In this document: positions 58,730 through 64,000 of the stretch, one piece after another
How positions within the stretch are numbered: position 1 is the first letter of the stretch
How the letters are laid out: every line of letters starts with the position of its first letter
Source of the DNA: Narthecium ossifragum
Taxonomy: Eukaryota > Streptophyta > Magnoliopsida > Dioscoreales > Nartheciaceae
Direction of reading: 5' to 3'
DNA: 64,000 nt
NCBI GenBank assembly: GCA_963920575.1
Contig: OY986972.1
Span: 8,134,010 to 8,198,009, forward strand
The notes under the pieces: model-generated
Databases searched by the model: none
What the model was told of the DNA's origin: nothing
The model's input: the letters and a program-made list of their open reading frames with translations, nothing else
Position numbers and translations under genes: made by a program

Positions 58730-61368
58730 TGTCACACCCCGATCCAGAAAACCCATCCGAGCCGACGCGTAAGGGGAAGCCTACACTATTCATCTCCAAC
58801 TAGCGCGATACAATGCGGAAAACATAAATAAATCTAAACAATATATATTCCAGAGGTGAAACATAAATTCAATTCATAAATACAACAACTTGTACTGTTT
58901 AAACATCTGATTACAATTATTTATCAAACTCCTCCGAACGAAAGATTTATACAATAATCCAAAAGTCCTCGAAAGATGTTTACAATTTACAAAACGGCCA
59001 AAGTACAACAATCATCCTCCAGCAACCTCAAGCACCTCTGGATGTAGTCGCGCCTCCAAAAGCTGATCTCGCCGGTTCTACTGCTGAAGAACTGGCGCCT
59101 GCACCTGCAAACGCAGCCCGGGTAGGAGTGAGCGATAAGCTCAGTAGGGTTCTACTCTATGGCACCCTGAAAGGAGGAAAACAACAACAGTGTTGTCTCC
59201 CCGCTCAAGCCTAACGGATGCCACGGGTCCCATAACCCTATCGATGTCCCAAGGGCTCCTGTCATGAAACCTCTCTCCTGAACATGTTACAAGGAGGCCA
59301 AGGAACAGTAACATGCAGGATCACCCTTACCCAAGCAGGAATACCATGCCTTGGGGAACCACGTCGGGAACGCACCGACAACCATCCTTAGCACTTAGCC
59401 TTGGGAAGACAACACGACCTCTAAACCTCAAAACAAAGATCTCAGCCAACTAACGTGCATCCTCAATAACATGAGATTCTGATCAAACAATCACGCCCTA
59501 ATCCTGACTACCCAGCCGGGGTCCTAAGGCTAGATCCGAGCTACCCGAGAGCCCCGGATCGGCGATCAACCCATCGCCCGCCTAACCTCATATGCCTCTA
59601 ATGCAAACAAGATGCATGCAATGCTCAGGCACAGATAATGAGATATACGAGATCGGCGATCAACAACATGACGATAACCATACAGGGCTAGGCATAGCCT
59701 ATAGCTAGCCAAAGGGGTGGGCATAGCAAAGGGTCTCAAATACAGATAATCTATACTAACCAAACAAAGATTATCGCAAAGAGATAGACACAGATATACA
59801 ATAGTCTTCAGTGCTCTCCTGCACCTGACAGACTAAGGTTCCACAGTTACCCCGCAAGTAACTGGTCAACAGTTATACAATAGCCCTCAGCACACGCCGG
59901 CAACGGGCTAAGGTTTCACAATACCTCGTTAGCTAACACTCATAGTTAGCTAACGGCAAAGGAAAGCTATAAGCATTTAAACTATTAACCAATCACGTAT
60001 TTAAATGCAATCAAAACCATAATTCCACCCAGAAGGGAAAGTACACGAATCGATCCTCAATCCCGATAGAATTCCTTTAAAAACTCCATAGAAACGACGT
60101 GTAAACTACCCAACATGCTTAGATGTATATCACGAATGAAATCCATTCAAGAAAACCCAGAAAACAATGTTCAAGGGCCCACAGCGACGGTCGATCCGAC
60201 GGTCGACCGTGAGGCCACGGTCGATGTCACGGTCGATCCGACGGTCGACCGTGAGACCAAAAAGAGGGAAACCATAAGGGTCATGGTCGATTGGTACATC
60301 GACCGAGGGAAGCCCAAAACGGGACAGAGCCTCACGGACGATGCGACGGTCGATCCGACGGTCGACCGTGAGGCGGAATCAAAACGAAGAAGGAACCACG
60401 GTCGATCGGGGCATCGACCGTGGGAGGCCAAAAACGCGACAGAGCCTGACGGTCGATATGACGGTAGATCCGACGGTCGACCGTTAGGCCCGAAAGAAGC
60501 GTATTAACGCTTGACGGTCGATCCACCGATCGACCGTCAGCCCCACGACACAGTTCCTAAGAACAGTGTCGGAAATCTAATTTCTTAGATTTGAATGATC
60601 AAATCACGTTGGAAGTTGATGAAACTTTGCAAGCATGTGTAAAAGATGATGGGGAAGCTAATGGTATGATCAAAACACGATTTTGATAGTTAAATCTCAA
60701 ACCTAGGTCTCAATGGTCGAAAACCGACGAAACGGCGATAATACGAAAACAAGCCGTTAAAATACGAAAATCGCAAGGTAGGAATACTTGAAACCAGCCA
60801 CAACACATGTGATATGAGTTACATAACATTACAACATAAATTCCAAGATCGAAAGCACATAAAACCTATCCTAGGAGAACCCGATCATGAGATTGAGGTA
60901 GAAACACCTACCTGAACAAGTAGGACAGCTCCTCCACGCATCCCCCAACTCCGATCGCCGGATTCCGCTCCTCGAAAGCCGCACTCCGAAGCCCTAGCAC
61001 CGCCGGTTGGAGAGAGAGAGAAGGAGAACGGCAGGAGAAGAAGAAAGAAAAGAGGGAGAAAGGAGGAGAGCTTAAATAGAAAGCTAGAATCGATCACAGC
61101 CGTCCGATTCGATCTCTCCTGATCGAGCTCCGATCTTCCGATCGGAAGCGCCCTTAAGGTTCTATTCAAACACTTACATCAATCAAAGGCAGTGTGTGCC
61201 ACACGGGTGTGAAACTGACCACCAAGGAGCATATTTACCAAAATGCCACTGGGGTCAAAAACAGCGATGCGATCAACCGATCGCATCCCAAGGCCAACTG
61301 AGCCAAACCACAAACCCATACCCTCGACCTAACGCGGTCGGACAGGGTTGGAGGTACGGGTCCTCACA
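58730..61368 (-). mobile_element. Nested solo LTR, Tekay-type
   Basis: 2639 bp from TGTCACACCCCGATCC to GTACGGGTCCTCACA on the plus strand, flanked by perfect CTTAG (58725-58729 and 61369-61373). It lies in reverse orientation within the 3' LTR of the second Tekay element. TATA-like TCTATTTAAGC on the minus strand is at 61070-61080, preceded by GATCGGAAGATCGGAGCTCG. The palindrome array is at 60185-60540. Confidence 0.92.
60185..60540 (-). repeat. GGTCGACC-type palindrome array in the nested solo LTR
   Basis: About 15-20 copies or half-copies of ACGGTCGACCGT, in the leader position; collinear with 34508-34863. Confidence 0.85.
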
Positions 61369-62354
61369 CTTAGCCTCTTGCCGGCAAATGCCGAGGGCTA
61401 TTGTATATCTGTTGAACCTATAACTGATGTTGTGGCATTTAGAGACATCTAGGGTAGATGTTTGTATAGGTTCATGCATTGTATGCATTAGAGGCATATG
61501 AGATTAGGCGGACGATGGGTTGATCGCCGATTCGAGGCTTTCGGGTAGCTCGGATCTAGCCTTAGGACCGTGGCTGGGTAGTAAGGATTAGGGCGTGATT
61601 AATTGAATCTCATGTTTTCGAGGATGTGTTATAGTGGACTCTGATCAATGTTTCGAGGTTTAGAGGTCGTGTTGTCTTCTCAAGGCTAAGTGTTAAGGAT
61701 GGTTGTCGATGTCCCTGACATAGTCCCCAGGCAGTGGTTTTCTGCTGGGTAACGGTGATCCTACTGGTTCTGGTTCTTTTCCTCCCAGCGTGTTGGTTGA
61801 TGTTCCCAGTGTGGTCGGTTGAGAAGAGTAGGATCCCTTGGGGAGTCGATAGGGGTCGTGGGACTCCGTGACATTCCTTAGGCTTGAGCGGAGAGACAAC
61901 ACTGTTGTTGTTTTCCTCCTTTCTGTGTGCCATAGAGTAGAACCCTACTGAGCTTATCGCTCACTCCTACCCGTGCTACGTTTGCAGGTGCAGGCGCCAG
62001 TTGTTCTTCAGTAGAGCCGGCGGGATCTGCGTTTGGCGGCGTGAGTACTTCTAGAGGCGCTTGAGGTTGCTTGAGGACGACTGTTGTACCTTTTTGATAG
62101 TTTGTATATTATAAACATCTTTCGAGAAATTTTGGATCATTGTATAAATCTTTTCTTTGGAGGAGTTTGATATAGAATTTTATATCAGTACAACTTGATG
62201 TATATATATGAATTGAATTTCTGTTTCGCCTCTGGAATATAAATGGTTTAAATTTATCTGTCTTTTCCGCTTTGTATCGCGCCAATTGTAGATGAATAGT
62301 GATAGGAACCCTCATGCGTCGTCCTAGATGGGTTTTCTGGGTCGGGGTGTGACA

Positions 62355-63072
62355 TTACAGACACATGCGGTGGGTTTCGAGGTCTTCAAGGACCTTTACC
62401 CGGATGATCCTATACTTTTAGCCGCGTTTATGCTGAGGTCAGGGACGGGCAGCGCACGAATTATAGCTTGCAAAACGGATTCCTATTCCGGGGACTACGC
62501 CTTTGTATGCCTGATTCCTCTCTACGAGGACTGATTCTACAGGAGCTACACCGAGAAGGTCATTTTGGGTGAGACAAGACTCTAACCCTTTTAGCTCGAG
62601 ACTACTATTGGTCGAAGTTGCCAAGGGATGTGGCCCGATACGTGGAATAATGCCATATCTGCCAACTGTCCCGGGGATCAGCCACTAATGCGGGACTCTA
62701 CACTCCACTCCCTATTCCTGAGGCGCCGTGGATCGACATTAGCATGGACTTTGTACTCAGTCTGCCTCGCACAGCTCGCGGTATGGATTCCATCTTCGTA
62801 GTTGTTGATCGTTTTTCTAAGATGGCTCACTTTATAGCTTGTCGGAAGACGATGGATGCCGCACGAATTGCTCACCTATATTTCTAACAGGTGGTGCGCT
62901 TACATGGGATTCCAAGGTCTATCACCTCTGACCGAGACACTAAGTTTATGAGTAATTTCTGGAAGTGTTAATGGCAAAAGCTGGGGACCAAAAGCTGGGG
63001 ACCAAATTAAATTTCAGCAATGCTTATCATCCCCAAACTGATGGTCAGACCGAAGTTGTCAACAGAAGCTGT
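62355..63072 (+). pseudogene. CRM-like integrase, broken and 3'-truncated
   Basis: Contains ELHREGHFG, then [15 protein letters not shown] (zinc-binding part), [56 protein letters not shown] and [15 protein letters not shown]; the D, D and E positions are all visible. A TGA after CLIPLYED, TAA stops near WKC and LYF, and a short duplicated GGGGACCAAAAGCT break it. Sequence after VNRS is no longer retrotransposon-like. Confidence 0.85.
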
Positions 63073-64000
63073 AAGGACCTATTTTCATATAAGGGCTTTT
63101 ATGTAAGATTTAGAGGACCTTTAGTTTAATTTCAGGTTTTGCGGGGGTTTTTTTACAAAAACTACCCCCCTTCTAGAGAAATCCAGTCTTCTTCCTTTCC
63201 CCTTTTTGGCTGCCAACCCGAGAGAGAGATCGGGAGAGAGAAATAGAGAGAGAGATTGGAAGAGAGATCGAGAGAGAGATCGAGAGGGAGATGGAGAGGA
63301 AGCAAGGGAGATCGCTGGCACCGGAGAAGGAAGGGAAGAAAGGAGGAAGAAATCGGGAGGAGAGGTGAAGATCGCCGAGAAAAAAAAGGGTAGATCCGGC
63401 GAGGTGTCCGCTGGTTTTCGTCTCCTTCTTGGCTCAGGTGAGCTCCTCTCTTCTTTCCCCTCCGATCTCTTCCTTTTCTGGGTTTTTCTGATGGGTTTTT
63501 TTTGTGGGGCTTCGTGGTTTTTCCGGAGAAGATGCCATGGACGACGTCGGGACCTCCCTCGGTGATTGCAGCGCCGGAGAAGGACCCCCGTGGTCCGAGG
63601 CATCTCTCTCCGAGCCCTGTCCGAGCGTTTCCCATGGCGGATGGATCCTTGATCCTCCTCCCTGCCATGGATTCCGGCGAGGATCCGGCTAGCCTTTCTC
63701 TGGTCATAGTCGTGCGACCTTCTTGGGAATCTTGCGCTAGGGACATCACATGGATTCCTCTTCTTCCCTGGTGGTTTACCTGATACTTTAGCCCCTTTCT
63801 AATGGAGATCCGTCGGAGCTTCGGCGTGACCTCCGGTGATCTTCTCGGGCAGGAAGTCGATGCTGTGCGCGGTGCACGTTAGCGTGTCGTCTTCCTGGTG
63901 CACTGGCCAATGCCCTGTGCACGGGTCAGTGCCCTGTGCATGTTAGCTGTTTGCTAACGTGCCACCAAAGCCTCCTGACGCCTGTTTTCACTGGTTTTCG
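63073..64000. other. Unassigned region, possibly the start of another LTR
   Basis: TGTAAGGACCTATTTTCATA at 63070 could be an LTR start cutting off the CRM-like element. Then come a GA-rich stretch (63220-63300, AGAGAGAGATCG units) and GC-rich sequence with several ATGs. Open frames are present but none matches a family known to me. The right end repeats GTGCACG and GCCCTGTGCA (63870-63942). The window ends before any second copy. Confidence 0.35.

Larger units (their letters stand above)
53067..62354 (+). mobile_element. Second Tekay element, internally deleted, with a nested solo LTR
   Basis: The 5' LTR starts TGTGAGTGCCCGTCCC (53067) and the 3' LTR ends GGGTCGGGGTGTGACA (62354). Flanks are CTACA (53062-53066) and TTACA (62355-62359), a 4/5 match. 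Only 1.56 kb of internal sequence remains, all from integrase and chromodomain; the primer site, gag, protease and RT are gone. Confidence 0.85.
57302..62354 (+). repeat. 3' LTR of the second Tekay element, interrupted
   Basis: Starts TGTCATGGCCCGTCCC. Without the nested solo LTR it is about 2.4 kb. GATCGG-rich U3 is at 57513-57556, TATA box CTATATAAGG at 57577-57586, a CT-microsatellite leader at 57590-57645, and the palindrome array at 58110-58460. Confidence 0.88.
49370..63072 (+). mobile_element. CRM-like chromovirus (Ty3/gypsy), decayed, split by a Tekay element
   Basis: A 5' LTR, initiator-Met primer site, gag, protease, RT and RNase H (to 53066) are followed, after the inserted Tekay element, by integrase (62355-63072). 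The frame across the insertion reads LLTTL|QTHAVGFEVF, proving both halves belong together. It ends at about 63072 right after [11 protein letters not shown], with no C-terminal integrase part, chromodomain or 3' LTR, so the 3' end is lost. The gag resembles the CRM/Galadriel group; the lineage is tentative. Confidence 0.8.

Noticed and set aside
63162..63749. 195-codon minus-strand frame near the right edge
   Set aside because: Arg/Ser-rich translation of GA-repeat and GC-rich sequence; frames are open on both strands and no family was recognised.

Overview
The window is nuclear DNA from a flowering plant. Three things show this: spliced plant nuclear genes (a chloroplast-targeted RbcX chaperone and a piece of DNA polymerase epsilon subunit 2), a fragment of chloroplast atpB, and a dense set of plant transposons (Ty3/gypsy of the Athila, Tekay and CRM-like lineages, MULE, hAT, PIF/Harbinger, MITEs). 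RbcX has a very GC-rich first exon and AT-rich later exons, which together with the captured GC-rich gene fragments leans towards a monocot; that is inference only. No microbial operon, CRISPR array, rRNA or tRNA gene was recognised. || Layout. 1-800: minus-strand exons of DNA polymerase epsilon subunit 2. 795-1061: Tourist-like MITE. 1355-1759: unrecognised minus-strand ORF. 2198-32417: one Mutator-like element (MULE) with a perfect 9-bp target-site duplication. It has been stretched from about 6 kb to 30.2 kb by two nested stacks: a solo LTR inside another probable solo LTR (3161-7679), and a Tekay retrotransposon (10691-30355) that itself holds a nearly intact Athila element (16433-26704). 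The MULE carries a broken mudrA-type transposase on the plus strand and a convergent two-exon GRF zinc-finger gene on the minus strand. || 32430-36390: a Myb/SANT-like coding remnant split by a PIF/Harbinger-type element, itself split by a solo LTR. 36535-36842: MITE. 38164-46224: a hAT element with a perfect 8-bp duplication. Inside it are a plastid atpB fragment, a collapsed Athila relative (39490-42426), a decayed ZMYM1-like transposase and a Pack-MULE (44627-45918) with root-cap-protein and PP2C gene fragments. 46628-48833: the five-exon RbcX gene, the one clearly intact host gene, with a MITE in intron 1 and the hAT about 400 bp upstream of its start codon. || 49370-63072: a decayed CRM-like chromovirus, split by a second Tekay element (53067-62354) that has lost gag, protease and reverse transcriptase; its 3' LTR is split by one more solo LTR (58730-61368). 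63073-64000: unassigned, possibly the start of another LTR. || How it fits together: nearly all the sequence is transposons inserted into transposons, and the duplications (GTAAA, CCGCT, CTTAG, CCTTT, TTGTTTTTA, ACCACAGC, a 10-bp one, and several 4/5 matches) give the insertion order. Several LTR families of different lineage carry clusters of GATCGATC-type palindromes close upstream of their TATA box, and three Tekay-type LTRs carry GGTCGACC-type palindrome arrays in the predicted leader.
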